Shown: positions 1 to 8,771, counted from the stretch's first letter. The stretch is DNA of 64,000 nucleotides from Variovorax fucosicus (GCF_030316825.1 NZ_JASZYU010000005.1:46001-110000); one strand, 5' to 3'. Notes: generated by a model not told the origin, from the letters alone. A program made the numbers and translations.

Positions 1-143
1 GAGGCGTCAGGGATCAAAGCCGAATGGCCGCGACTCGGCACGAGGCGCGGGGCAACGCCCGCGAGCCCGGCGGCATCCAGTGCCGTGACGCCAAAATGGC
101 GCCGCCGAGCAACCAGTTCCCGCCCACGCCGAAGCTGGATAAA
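1..143. other. Left edge, no gene assigned
   Basis: I see no convincing gene here. Short open frames exist on both strands, for example one entering from the left edge on + and ending at a TAG at 151-153, but none has a recognisable motif or a start with a ribosome site. It may hold the tail of a neighbouring gene or island boundary DNA. Confidence 0.4.
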
Positions 144-164
144 ACTACAGTAGTCCGTTACAAT
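137..164 (+). promoter_or_regulatory. Putative promoter and operator of the DUF5131-TcmP unit
   Basis: A -10-like TACAAT sits at 159-164, 20 bases before the ATG at 184. The best -35 (TGGATA, 137-142) is weak. Between them lies the small dyad ACTACAGTAGT (144-154, arms ACTAC/GTAGT around one base), suited to an operator. The CAGTAG core of this dyad also occurs in the inverted repeat around the hsdS promoter at 9978-10046. Inference from sequence only. Confidence 0.35.
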
Positions 165-183
165 ACATCACAGCGAGTTGCCA

Positions 184-1047
184 ATGGGAAAAGAAACAAG
201 CATCGAGTGGACACACCACACCTTCAACCCCTGGTGGGGTTGCGTGCGCGTGTCCGCTGCTTGCGACCATTGCTACGCGGAGACTTGGGCCAAACGCTTG
301 GGCGAGGATGTCTGGGGTGCGAAGTCCGAGCGCCGGTTCTTTGGCGACGCCCATTGGAAAGAACCACTGAAATGGGATCGCGAAGCCAGGGCTCAAAACG
401 TCCGGCGACGCGTGTTCTGCGCGTCCATGGCGGATGTCTTCGAGAACCGCAAAGATCTGATCCCGCACCGGCTGCGTCTCCTCGAACTCATCGATGCAAC
501 ACCGCATCTGGATTGGTTGCTGCTCACGAAGCGAATCCATCTGGTTCGCAAGCAATTGCCGAAGGGCTACCAACTGCCGTCAAACGTTTGGCTCGGCGCA
601 ACCGTAGAGAACCAGGCTGCCGCCGGCAAGCGCTTGAAGTACCTTATGGAATTCACGACGCCATCGGTTCGCTTCCTCTCTTGCGAACCATTGCTCGGCC
701 CCCTGGATCTGCGAGAGTGGCTTCAAATCGGCGCCACAGGAACGCGAGTGGACTGGGTCATCGCCGGCGGCGAGTCCGGTCCAGGTTCACGGCCTATGGA
801 ACCCCAGTGGCCTGAGGACCTACGCAAACAATGCAACTCAGCCGGCGTAGCATTTCACTTCAAACAATGGGGCCACTGGGCCCCCATTGAACAAGCCGCA
901 AATGCTTTGACGGCGCGCACCGCGATCCATATCGTTCGGCGCGATGGCTCGGAGGTCAAGCTGGCTGCAGTCGGAAAAGGGAAAGCCGGACGCTCGCTGG
1001 GTGGTCGCCACTGGGACCAATTTCCAAGTCCAGGCAGGCCGGTTTAG
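184..1047 (+). CDS. Three-Cys-motif protein, DUF5131 (phage Gp37/Gp68) family
   Basis: The 287-residue protein opens with IEWTHHTFNPWWGC and carries a C-x6-C-x2-C cluster (CVRVSAACDHCYAE), the hallmark of the DUF5131 / phage Gp37-Gp68 family (PF07505). The cysteine spacing could hold an iron-sulphur cluster as in radical-SAM-like enzymes, but this is inference. Further family-like stretches are WLLLTKR, NVWLGATVENQ, FLSCEPLLGPL, WVIAGGESG and FHFKQWG. ATG 184 is chosen because the family start MGKxxxIEWT follows directly; a TTG at 178 would add two residues. It is followed by two TcmP genes, the family's known partners ('three-Cys-motif partner'). Biochemical role unknown; the context is a defence-type island. 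Confidence 0.85.
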   Translation: MGKETSIEWTHHTFNPWWGCVRVSAACDHCYAETWAKRLGEDVWGAKSERRFFGDAHWKEPLKWDREARAQNVRRRVFCASMADVFENRKDLIPHRLRLLELIDATPHLDWLLLTKRIHLVRKQLPKGYQLPSNVWLGATVENQAAAGKRLKYLMEFTTPSVRFLSCEPLLGPLDLREWLQIGATGTRVDWVIAGGESGPGSRPMEPQWPEDLRKQCNSAGVAFHFKQWGHWAPIEQAANALTARTAIHIVRRDGSEVKLAAVGKGKAGRSLGGRHWDQFPSPGRPV

Positions 1048-1081
1048 CAACCACCGCCCAATACCGCAGAAAGGCTCGCTC

Positions 1082-2362
1082 TTGGCACAGAACCACTATG
1101 ACTGGGCAGACGGACCTGCGGAGCTTGACGCGCACAGCCTGACAAAGCATGAGGTACTGGTCGGATATCTTCTTCGCTATTTCGAGCAGCGGACGCTCAA
1201 TGCGCGCGGCCGGGAAAGACTGCGCATCACGCTTGTGGACGGGTTCTGCGGTGGTGGTCTCTACACGATCCGGGGAAAGCAGCAGGAAGTCCTTGGCTCC
1301 CCGCTTCGCATGTTGGCAGCTGTCGAGGAAGCTCGCGTCCTGATCAACCTGGGGCGGACCAAACCCATCGAACTGGATGTTCAGTACGTGTTCATCGACA
1401 AGGATGCACGCGCGCTTTCTCACCTCACCAAGGTTCTCAACGATCGAGGATACGGTGCTGAGATCAATCGCTCCATTCATCTCATGCGGGATGAGTTTGC
1501 AGCGGCATCGCCCGCAGTTCTGAAACTCGTCAAGGACCATACACCGCGCGCGACGACGGCCCTCTTCTTTCTGGATCAGTACGGCTACAGCGATGTGCCT
1601 GCACCGCTGATCCAGCGAATCTTCTCGGAGCTTCCTGGTAGCGAGGTGGTACTGACCTTTCACGTCTCTTCGTTCGCGACATATACCAACGACGAATTCA
1701 CGGACCATGTCTCCGGAAAACTGGCCATAGATATCCGATCCGCGCTGGGCGGAAAGTCGATCGAGCAGATCAAGGAGGATGATGCCGATTGGCGCCGCTT
1801 CATTCAGGCAGCGCTGTACCAGGCATTGGTTCGCAATTGCGGCGCAGAGTATTTCACCCCGTTCTTCATTCGCGGCGAAGGAAGCGGTCACGGCGAGTAC
1901 TGGTTGGTTCATCTTTCGCGGCATCCGCGCGCGCAGGATGTCATGAAGCAGGTGCATTGGAAGCACCAGAACCACTTTATCCACTACGGCGGCCCCGGCT
2001 TGGACATGCTCGCGACCCATACCATGGGTTTCAGACAGGAGTTCAATGGTGGCTTCTGCTTCGATGACGTTGCGCAGCGGCAGTCGGCCGAGGCACTGGT
2101 TCAACAACTCGCTCAAAATATCTTCAAGCGCGATCAGCCAGTCCGTATGGGAGAACTGTTTTCCTCTACCTGCAATACCTCACCCGGCACTTCGACTATG
2201 TACAAGGAAGCCCTCGAAGTGCTGGTCGGTGATCAGGACATCGTGATCAAGTCAGAAGATGGAACCGCGCGGAAGCGAGCTAGGTACATAAGCGATACCG
2301 ACTGGATCGAACGCAGCCGTCAGTCGGCGCTGTTCAGTCGTCCGTCGGGAGATCAGGCATGA
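1082..2362 (+). CDS. tcmP: Three-Cys-motif partner protein TcmP (first copy)
   Basis: The 426-residue protein has the TcmP layout: a lead-in W...H...K....YL..YF, then TLVDGFCGGGLYTI with GSPLRML, later FFLDQYGYSDVP. The D-G-F-x-G-x-G and LD-x-Y elements resemble methyltransferase motifs I and IV, so a Rossmann-fold SAM-dependent activity is possible but unproven for this family. The frame is open back into the DUF5131 gene. I start at TTG 1082, because an AGAAAGG ribosome site ends seven bases upstream and the family's first conserved block follows. The stop overlaps the next gene's start as ATGA, suggesting coupled translation. Partner of the upstream DUF5131 protein; function not established. 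Confidence 0.8.
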   Translation: MAQNHYDWADGPAELDAHSLTKHEVLVGYLLRYFEQRTLNARGRERLRITLVDGFCGGGLYTIRGKQQEVLGSPLRMLAAVEEARVLINLGRTKPIELDVQYVFIDKDARALSHLTKVLNDRGYGAEINRSIHLMRDEFAAASPAVLKLVKDHTPRATTALFFLDQYGYSDVPAPLIQRIFSELPGSEVVLTFHVSSFATYTNDEFTDHVSGKLAIDIRSALGGKSIEQIKEDDADWRRFIQAALYQALVRNCGAEYFTPFFIRGEGSGHGEYWLVHLSRHPRAQDVMKQVHWKHQNHFIHYGGPGLDMLATHTMGFRQEFNGGFCFDDVAQRQSAEALVQQLAQNIFKRDQPVRMGELFSSTCNTSPGTSTMYKEALEVLVGDQDIVIKSEDGTARKRARYISDTDWIERSRQSALFSRPSGDQA

Positions 2363-3204
2363 GTTTTCAGCTCGCGCAGGACGCCGATCCGCTGCCATTG
2401 TTACCTGTGGAACTGGGACGCGCTGGGGAAGGCGTTGGCCGTTGGGTTCCGGAGATGAAACACACCTTCCTGGCCAAGTATGTCGAGGGCACTCGGCGGG
2501 CCAGAGAGAAATTCAAGCAACGTGTGTACGTGGATCTATTCAGCGGTCCCGGTCGTATTCAGGTCAAGGGAGAGACGATGACGCGTCCTGGTGGCGCTCA
2601 GATCGCTTGGCAACACTCTCGTCGCGATGGCGCAGATTTCACGGCGTGTCTTGTCGGCGATCTAGACGCCGCGCGAGCATCGGCATGCGCCGAGCGATTG
2701 CTCGCCATGGGTGCACCAGCGCGCGCATTTCCGGGCGCCGCGGAAGCGACCGTCGATCAAGTGCTCAAGGTCATTCCCAGCAACGCGCTGTGTCTCGCCT
2801 ACCTGGACCCGTACAACCTTGAGTACCTTTCATTCAGCGTCATCGAGAAGCTGGCGCGCCTGACGTACATCGACTTCGCCGTGCACTTCAGCACTATGGA
2901 CCTGAGACGCAATGTGCTGATGGAATACAACCCGGAGCGTGCGCGCTTCGACGCTGCGGCACCGGGCTGGCGACAGCATGTGGATCCCGCCGCCTTCGTG
3001 CGCGGCGACGCCGACGAAGCATTCTTCGACTACTGGTGCGGCTTGGTAAGAGGCCTTGGCTTCTCCATCAGCCAACGTATGCCCCTTGTCCGCGACTAGG
3101 GAAATCGGCCCCTTTACCACCTGGTTTTCTTCAGCCGCCACGAACTTCCGAACAGGATCTGGGGTGATGTGGCGCAAGGTGTCAATCGTGAGTTCGACTT
3201 CTAG
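2359..3204 (+). pseudogene. tcmP: Second TcmP, interrupted by an in-frame TAG
   Basis: A second, divergent TcmP paralogue. It shows WVPEMKHTFLAKYVEG, VYVDLFSGPGRI (methyltransferase motif I-like) and LCLAYLDPYNLEYLS (motif IV-like). Translation from ATG 2359 ends at TAG 3097-3099 after 246 residues, at SQRMPLVRD. Reading on in the same frame, with no shift, gives GNRPLYHLVFFSRHELPN and ends at TAG 3202-3204. PLYHLVFFSRH matches what the TcmP C-terminus usually looks like, so the TAG is an in-frame nonsense codon rather than the natural end. It could be an inactivating mutation, a sequencing error or amber read-through. The 246-residue product may still be made and partly functional. Start overlaps the previous stop by ATGA. 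Confidence 0.75.
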
Positions 3205-3350
3205 GGTTCGACTTGCCTTTCAAGCTGCTCGATGACGCGGCGGCGGTCCGCCGAGACGCCAGGACGGGTTGCTGTCGGGCCGCTGTCGTGGTGACGATGG
3301 TCACCCATTCCCATACTGCATTGCACCGACCAACGACAATGGAGCTGCAA

Positions 3351-4046
3351 ATGAATGCCACCGAACAAGCGCCACAGGCGCGCCTGCTGACCCCTGCAGA
3401 ACTGGGCCTGTGCGTCCGGCTGTTCCGGGAAGTGCGCCAATGGTCTCAGGAGCAACTGGCGGAAATTTCCGGCCTGAACGTCCGCACCATCCAACGGGTC
3501 GAGCAGAGCCAGGCGGCGAGTCTGGACACGCGCCGAGCACTGGCCCGCGCGTTCGATTTCGAGGACGTGGACGTTCTGAACAAGCCCTTCACGATCCCGA
3601 CCGAAGCGGAACTCAAGGCTCAGAAGGAGAAGTTCGACCGCGAGCACGTCACACTGACCGCATTGCCCCTCACGACGGGCAAGCAGTTGGCGAAGCTTGT
3701 CGAACTCCACATGATGGATCTGTCAGAGCCCGGTTTCGAGCTCAGCCGCGAGGCCGACGAGACGTTCGCCGAGCTGGTGGACTACTTCCGCGACTACCGC
3801 GACTGCGCAGACGCGTACACCGAGACGACGAAGTTCGAGGTGTATGACGAGCTGCAGGCGCGGATCGACGCGCTGAAAACGCTCGGCGTCTCGCTGCGCT
3901 ATGCCGAGCGCAAGATGCAAGTGAAGTGGGGGACGGATTCGGACGCCAAGCCCATGCCGGTCAGCGTGCTCTACGTTGTCGCGTTCCCGCTCGGCAAAGA
4001 GCCGGAGCAGTTCGCGACGCCGAAATCTGGCGGGATTCGGCTTTAG
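3351..4046 (+). CDS. XRE-type HTH regulator with uncharacterised C-terminus
   Basis: The 231-residue protein has an N-terminal Cro/C1-type helix-turn-helix (about residues 20-70): LFREVRQWSQEQLAEISGL followed by NVRTIQRVE. The remaining ~150 residues (a charged helical stretch, then ERKMQVKWGTDSDAKPMPVS) match no family I recognise. ATG 3351 is preferred: GGAG lies six bases upstream. An in-frame ATG at 3339 is possible. The gene stands alone between the TcmP unit and a convergent HEPN-like gene, so it is the obvious candidate to regulate one or both flanking defence units. A TTCGGCT/AGCCGAA hairpin overlaps its stop codon but lacks a T-run. Confidence 0.75.
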   Translation: MNATEQAPQARLLTPAELGLCVRLFREVRQWSQEQLAEISGLNVRTIQRVEQSQAASLDTRRALARAFDFEDVDVLNKPFTIPTEAELKAQKEKFDREHVTLTALPLTTGKQLAKLVELHMMDLSEPGFELSREADETFAELVDYFRDYRDCADAYTETTKFEVYDELQARIDALKTLGVSLRYAERKMQVKWGTDSDAKPMPVSVLYVVAFPLGKEPEQFATPKSGGIRL

Positions 4047-4119
4047 CCGAAGTCTCGCATTCGCAACTGGTCGCGCGAACGCCTCGTCGAACCTGGTTCA
4101 TGGGGCTCACACGCACTGG

Positions 4120-5037
4120 TCATGGCGCGGCCAAGTTCAGTCCATGTCGCTGCCACGTGTTGACCGGCGAGCGAACGTAGTCACAACCATCCGCTCCCAG
4201 CAGCGCCACGACAAACCGGCAGACCAGTGCCCGCATTTCGAGCGTGAGGTTCTGATTGGCTCCCGCCCCATGGACGGCGAAGCCCAGGGGCTCTCCCATG
4301 AACAGGGCTTCATGCACCGTCTCGTTGCGCAGCGACGCGACTTCAGCGCCGGACGCGGGGTCAGCCCAGGCCGGAGTGGGCATGCCGAACGCATCGCACA
4401 TCCACTTCACGCGGCCAGCATGACGAACGGGCCGGGTAGGTCTTTTGACGGCCTTGGCGAGTGCGAAACACACATCGATCGCCGTGTACAGCAGGATGAA
4501 CCGCCCGAATTCAAGATGCCGCGGGTTCTGGCCCAGAAACAGAGCGTGGACGGCGGCCGCGATCAACCTGGCGCGGTCCGGGGACGACCGATGGAGCGTC
4601 CAGTAGGTCTCGGCCAGGTCGAGCGCGTCGGCGAGTCCCCGACCGAGCATCACGAAGTCGACGAGCTTGCCCGGCTTGATGGGCGTCGCGTCGACGAAAC
4701 CGGCTTCCGTCGCGGTCAGCCGCATTCCCGTGAAGAACGACAAGGCCCACAGGTGGAAGGTGAGGTGGTCGTGTCCCTCGCACAGCGCGTGCGCAATCAC
4801 GTGCGTTTTCGGGAGTCCGAAGACGCGAGTCGAGTACGGGCGTTGGTGGACGCCGCCGCCCAAATTGCTAACGAGCTGCGGCGGCGCATAGATCCAGTCC
4901 TGGTCCAAGGTCTCGCTGCTTTCGATGTCCGCTTTCGCCGAGGCGATGCCGGGCAGCGCCGAAATCGAAACCGGTCCCGATGACAACGCGATCAAGTCAG
5001 GGTGATAGCCAAACTCCATGCGGCATATGGACGTCAT
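4120..5037 (-). CDS. HEPN-like protein with R-x4-H motif
   Basis: A 305-residue protein with no assigned family. Near the C-terminus, ASLRNETVHEALF (R237-N238...H242) fits the R(N)x3H signature of HEPN ribonuclease domains. It lies within predicted helices (LILLYTAIDVCFALA before it, LTLEMRALVCRFVVALLG after it), as in HEPN folds. The N-terminal half (FGLPKTHVIAHALCEGHDHL) is unrecognised. The chosen ATG 5037 lies six bases past the stop of the nuclease-NTPase gene, so this is the last gene of a three-gene cassette. In defence cassettes HEPN proteins usually act as toxic RNases; that role here is inference. Confidence 0.65.
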   Translation of the reverse strand: MTSICRMEFGYHPDLIALSSGPVSISALPGIASAKADIESSETLDQDWIYAPPQLVSNLGGGVHQRPYSTRVFGLPKTHVIAHALCEGHDHLTFHLWALSFFTGMRLTATEAGFVDATPIKPGKLVDFVMLGRGLADALDLAETYWTLHRSSPDRARLIAAAVHALFLGQNPRHLEFGRFILLYTAIDVCFALAKAVKRPTRPVRHAGRVKWMCDAFGMPTPAWADPASGAEVASLRNETVHEALFMGEPLGFAVHGAGANQNLTLEMRALVCRFVVALLGADGCDYVRSPVNTWQRHGLNLAAP

Positions 5038-5043
5038 ACGCAA

Positions 5044-7440
5044 CTATGGAGCTTCCTCGGCTGGTCCCGCGAGCGTTGCTCGAAGAAGAGCACTGAGGGC
5101 GGGAAGAACATGCTGCGAGAGCTTCTCGTCAGCCCATTCGGACAGGCGGGGGATGTTGCGCATCCGTACCGTGCGCAGCGCGATCGTCAATCGGTGCAGC
5201 AGCGGCAGCGAGCCTGTCTCGAGTGCGGCATCGACCCAGGCATCGGCATGCGCCCAACGACGGGACAACAGGTCGGCCATGGCCTGTGTCGCTGCTTCGA
5301 TCGGACCTTGATCCTGGCACAGGACGCGGCCGCCGTCGCCAAGATCGTGTTCGAGGTGGCCCAGCCCTTCTTCATTCACCCGGAGCAAGGGAAACTTGCA
5401 TTGGCCAATTTCCAGAAGTACCCAGGCGTCCATCCGCTGGCTGTCGTCGCCGACCACCGCCGTAGGAAGTCTGGCAAATTGCCCCAGGATCATCCACGCG
5501 GTCGCATTCCCATAGGTGCGCGAGCGCTCCGCCCCGAGGTCCACGGGCTCGCCGCTGATGTCGCCATGGCGGTTGGACAGCCACACTTTGCCGTCTTCGA
5601 TCTTCAAGTGAATCAGTCGACCGTTAGGCGCGGCCATCGCGATCAATGCATTCTCCATGAGCTCCTCCGTGGGCTCGCTGGAGAGTAAGCCTTCGATGAT
5701 TCCAGAGCTGAATCCGCCCGTCCTGTCCGCCATGGCGCGGATCGCTTGAGCGCCGACCAGGTCACCGAGATATGTCGCGCCCAGGCGATTGCCTAGCCAG
5801 ACTCCAGCCTCACGGGGATCGAGTTCCGCGCGCCGCTCAAGCTCTTCACCCGCAGCATCCGCCAGCTCCTTCAGAAAGGCGGCGGGAACGGTCGGCACAA
5901 CCACGTCCTCACCCCCGGGGTGCCGATAGACACGTACCGCTCCAATCGAACTGAGTTCGCGCAGCGCGTCGCGACCCTCGGAGGACAGTGCGTCCTGCCG
6001 CACGACGAAGCCGTTGGCGGCTGCCAGGGAAAGTTCGGCGGAACGGGCGCCTGTGTCCGCAAGGGCGCAGCGTGCGAGCACGCGGTAGCCGCGCATGAGG
6101 TCTTCTTGCCCGGCAAAGCTGCGACGCGCCGCATCCACGAGTTCCATGCCCAGAGCCGGTGGAAGAAGCAGGCTGCGGTTCGGGTCCTGGTGCCGCGGAT
6201 CGCGCGCGGCGGCGTCGTAGATCGTGCGCAGCACCCAGGGCGCGCGATAGTCCTCCGCGTACTCGGCGCCTTGCTGGAACATGATCTTGTGATTGGCCAA
6301 GTTGCGCTGAGCCGCTTGAAACTCCTCCAAGCCCAGGGCGCCAATCTCGATCGTCTCCGCGTTGGTTCCCAACGCCGTTGGCGTGCGGCCGTTACGGCCT
6401 TTGGCCAGCCGATCGGCAGCTTCAGTCGTCACGATGACATTGAGCTTCTTGCCAGGGCGCAGGCTCGCCAATTCCTCCAGGTCTGCGGCCATCGCCGTGC
6501 CGGGCTGGACATCATCGACGGCAAGTACAAGTGCCGGGCCGGCGAGCCCATTGGACATGCGCCGCAGCCACTGGCGAGCGTCGTTGGCAGTCAGGTTCCA
6601 CTCCAATTCCGCGGCGAAGAGATTGGCCAGCGACTGGAACAGTCCAGGGCCTGAGCCCCGCAACATCAGGACAGCCAGGTCGTCGCTTTCTTGCGTGCGC
6701 AGCGCGACCTCACGCAGGCAACTGCTCTTGCCGCTTTGGGCCGCTCCCTCGATCAGCGTGAAGCCGGTGCCGGCGCGAGCCGACTTGATTGCGGCGAAGC
6801 TGCTCAGGCGGGGAAACAGCAGGAGCTGGGCGAAGGGCCGATCCGACGCTCCGGGAGGGTCGGTCATTTCAGCCAGGAGTGTGGCGGTGGCGGAGCGCAC
6901 GATGGGCACCCAGACGCCGGTTTCCCTGCCCATCAAGGCCTCGGTCGCCCAGCGCATGTCGGCCGCAGCCAATTTGGCTGCGTTGACCAGCAGGCGCTGC
7001 ACCTCTTTTGCGGCGTCTTCTGCGCCAGACCACAGCTGGCCCGTGTTGGCGTCGTACACGCGTGTCTCACGACCATTGGTCACCACGACAAGGGGTGGTC
7101 GCGGCGTCAACTGGTTCGCGTAGCTTTGCGCTTGTTCGTAGTCCGCGAGCGTAAGCGGAAGATCCTCCCGCTTGAGTTCCACCACGGCGAGCGGGCGTCC
7201 GCCGTGCCAGATGATCACGTCCGCCCGCCCGCTCTTTTCCCATTGGGCCGCACTGTCGAAGTCGTGCGTTTCATGCCCAAGGCGCACCGTGAAGCGCCTT
7301 TGCTCGGTCAGTTGTTCGCGCGGGATGTTTGGGAAGGCAGCGGACAGCGCCGCTGCCAACCGGCTCTCCAGCTCGGCCTCGGGACGAACGGAGGACGACG
7401 CGGTCGGCTGTGCTTGTTGGTCTTGTTGTGCGCGAGACAT
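5044..7440 (-). CDS. HsdR-N-type nuclease fused to a P-loop NTPase
   Basis: A 798-residue fusion. Residues ~20-140 match the type I restriction HsdR N-terminal nuclease: RADVIIW (D74), LAVVELKRE (E88, K90; a PD-(D/E)xK core), then QSYANQL...VVVTNGRETRVYD. Residues ~225-350 form a P-loop NTPase: Walker A GAAQSGKS (232-239), Walker B LVLAVDDV (304-311) and a sensor-like VIVTTEA. No SF2 helicase motifs are present, so this is not an ordinary HsdR; the AAA/STAND-like module suggests a sensor or switch. The C-terminal ~400 residues are unrecognised and may bind the trigger. Start MSRAQQ is chosen for its AAGGA site; longer in-frame starts overlap the upstream gene. Middle gene of the cassette: 14 bases after the DUF5623-like gene, six before the HEPN-like gene. 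Confidence 0.8.
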   Translation of the reverse strand: MSRAQQDQQAQPTASSSVRPEAELESRLAAALSAAFPNIPREQLTEQRRFTVRLGHETHDFDSAAQWEKSGRADVIIWHGGRPLAVVELKREDLPLTLADYEQAQSYANQLTPRPPLVVVTNGRETRVYDANTGQLWSGAEDAAKEVQRLLVNAAKLAAADMRWATEALMGRETGVWVPIVRSATATLLAEMTDPPGASDRPFAQLLLFPRLSSFAAIKSARAGTGFTLIEGAAQSGKSSCLREVALRTQESDDLAVLMLRGSGPGLFQSLANLFAAELEWNLTANDARQWLRRMSNGLAGPALVLAVDDVQPGTAMAADLEELASLRPGKKLNVIVTTEAADRLAKGRNGRTPTALGTNAETIEIGALGLEEFQAAQRNLANHKIMFQQGAEYAEDYRAPWVLRTIYDAAARDPRHQDPNRSLLLPPALGMELVDAARRSFAGQEDLMRGYRVLARCALADTGARSAELSLAAANGFVVRQDALSSEGRDALRELSSIGAVRVYRHPGGEDVVVPTVPAAFLKELADAAGEELERRAELDPREAGVWLGNRLGATYLGDLVGAQAIRAMADRTGGFSSGIIEGLLSSEPTEELMENALIAMAAPNGRLIHLKIEDGKVWLSNRHGDISGEPVDLGAERSRTYGNATAWMILGQFARLPTAVVGDDSQRMDAWVLLEIGQCKFPLLRVNEEGLGHLEHDLGDGGRVLCQDQGPIEAATQAMADLLSRRWAHADAWVDAALETGSLPLLHRLTIALRTVRMRNIPRLSEWADEKLSQHVLPALSALLRATLAGPAEEAP

Positions 7441-7454
7441 TGCGATGGTTTCCT

Positions 7455-8771
7455 TCAGGTCCAGGTCTGCAACGACTTCTGCGCAGCGTCGATCTTCTTG
7501 AGCAGAGATCGCAACGGGGGGCAATCCGGGTAGTGCGCGCTGAGCATTTGCTTCGCCTGGGCCAGACTGTCATCGTGACGCGCGCGTTCGGCCACCGGCA
7601 GTGCGCGCTCGAACGTCGAGCCCGACTCGTGGTAGTACAGCTCGAAGAACTGCTCGGAGGCCAACTCGGCACGGTTGTATTCGCGCTGCGTCCACTCGTC
7701 GAGTTCGCTGCGAACGGCGTTGACCCGGTTGTACACACCCTTGCGCTGGTAGGTGGCTGTCAGCACCGACTTCAGCAGGCGTCCCACCTCGGCATGCGCT
7801 TCGATCGGCATGCGCCCCTTCGGACGGCGCTGCGGACCAACGAAGGTCTGCACGTAGCCGACCGAATTGCGGGGCACTGCGGCCTTGCGCGTGGCCGGCG
7901 GCTTGTCCTTCGCGGCCGCCAGCTTGGCCAGGGCACCAGGGCTCACGAAGAACGGCAGCATGGGGGCTGATTCGCCGCGCCACGCCTCCTCGACGATGGG
8001 TGGCGGCAACCGGTCCAGCGCAGCGGTGATGGGCTCCAGCGCGACGCCCTTGGCGGTATCAGCGACCAGGTACAGGCGCGAGCCCCCGTCGGGGGCGTAC
8101 ATGCCCGGCCACGTCGACTTGATCACCGTGAATCCGTGCTTGTCCGCCCAGGCCTGGCGTTCGGCCAACTTCCCCTTTGCTGCTTCCTCGTAGGGTTCGT
8201 CGACGAACAGGTAGCGCTTGGTGTCGCGGTCGTACCAGACGCTGTAGTGGTCGCGACCCGGAATCGCGTTGCTGGATCGACCGCCCGGGAAGGCGCGGCT
8301 GTGGCTCTTCGAGGGCCGCAGCCGCGTGGCCCCCATGAACTGCAACGCGCGGGCTGCGGTGCAGACGGCGCGACGCGCCTCGGACTGCGTGCGCTGCAGG
8401 TGTTCGCGCGCCAGGTGGTCAGGGCCTTCGGCGCGAAAGTGCACGAGGGCGCGATGGTTCTCCAACTGGGCCAGGGTGATCAGTTCGTCCCAGGGACACG
8501 GCAACTCCAGCGACAGGGTCTCGCGGCCACTGCTGCCGCTCTCCTTGTCCTTCCAGTACGCCGTCAGGTAGACGCGGTGGCGAGGACGCCGAGCTTCCGT
8601 GGCCGGCCGGCCGGACAACACATTGTTCGCGTGGCGGATGTTCTGGTAGCCCGCGGCCTGAGCAGCGGCGTCCAGCGCCTGCAGATGGCGCACCCCGCGT
8701 TCGACCTTGAGGGACTTGGCGAGGCGTTTGATGCCGTCCAGGGTGGACGGACGAATAGCTTCACTCGACAT
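7455..8771 (-). CDS. DUF5623-like protein, first gene of the nuclease-HEPN cassette
   Basis: 438 residues. The N-terminus (LDGIKRLAKSLKVERGVRHL then AAGYQNIRHANNVL) looks like the family I remember as DUF5623, common on mobile islands; this was not searched. The middle section (YSVWYDRDTKRYLFVDEPYEE) and the Arg/Lys-rich C-terminal helix (EVGRLLKSVLTATYQRKGVYNRVN) have no known activity. Start ATG 8771 has AGGAG seven bases upstream. It leads the - strand operon with the nuclease-NTPase and HEPN-like genes. A nucleic-acid-binding or antitoxin-like role is possible but unsupported by a catalytic motif. Confidence 0.6.
   Translation of the reverse strand: MSSEAIRPSTLDGIKRLAKSLKVERGVRHLQALDAAAQAAGYQNIRHANNVLSGRPATEARRPRHRVYLTAYWKDKESGSSGRETLSLELPCPWDELITLAQLENHRALVHFRAEGPDHLAREHLQRTQSEARRAVCTAARALQFMGATRLRPSKSHSRAFPGGRSSNAIPGRDHYSVWYDRDTKRYLFVDEPYEEAAKGKLAERQAWADKHGFTVIKSTWPGMYAPDGGSRLYLVADTAKGVALEPITAALDRLPPPIVEEAWRGESAPMLPFFVSPGALAKLAAAKDKPPATRKAAVPRNSVGYVQTFVGPQRRPKGRMPIEAHAEVGRLLKSVLTATYQRKGVYNRVNAVRSELDEWTQREYNRAELASEQFFELYYHESGSTFERALPVAERARHDDSLAQAKQMLSAHYPDCPPLRSLLKKIDAAQKSLQTWT

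Noticed and set aside
4035..4050. Hairpin TTCGGCT/AGCCGAA as terminator of the XRE gene
   Set aside because: No T-run follows on either strand and it overlaps the stop codon.
3976..4983. A + strand frame opposite the HEPN-like gene
   Set aside because: Arg/Gly-rich shadow with no motif; the - strand frame has the R-x4-H motif and fits the operon.
5044..7440. Complete HsdR restriction subunit partnering hsdM/hsdS
   Set aside because: Only the N-terminal nuclease resembles HsdR. SF2 helicase motifs (DEAD box, motif VI) are missing and a different P-loop NTPase takes their place; it is also on the opposite strand.
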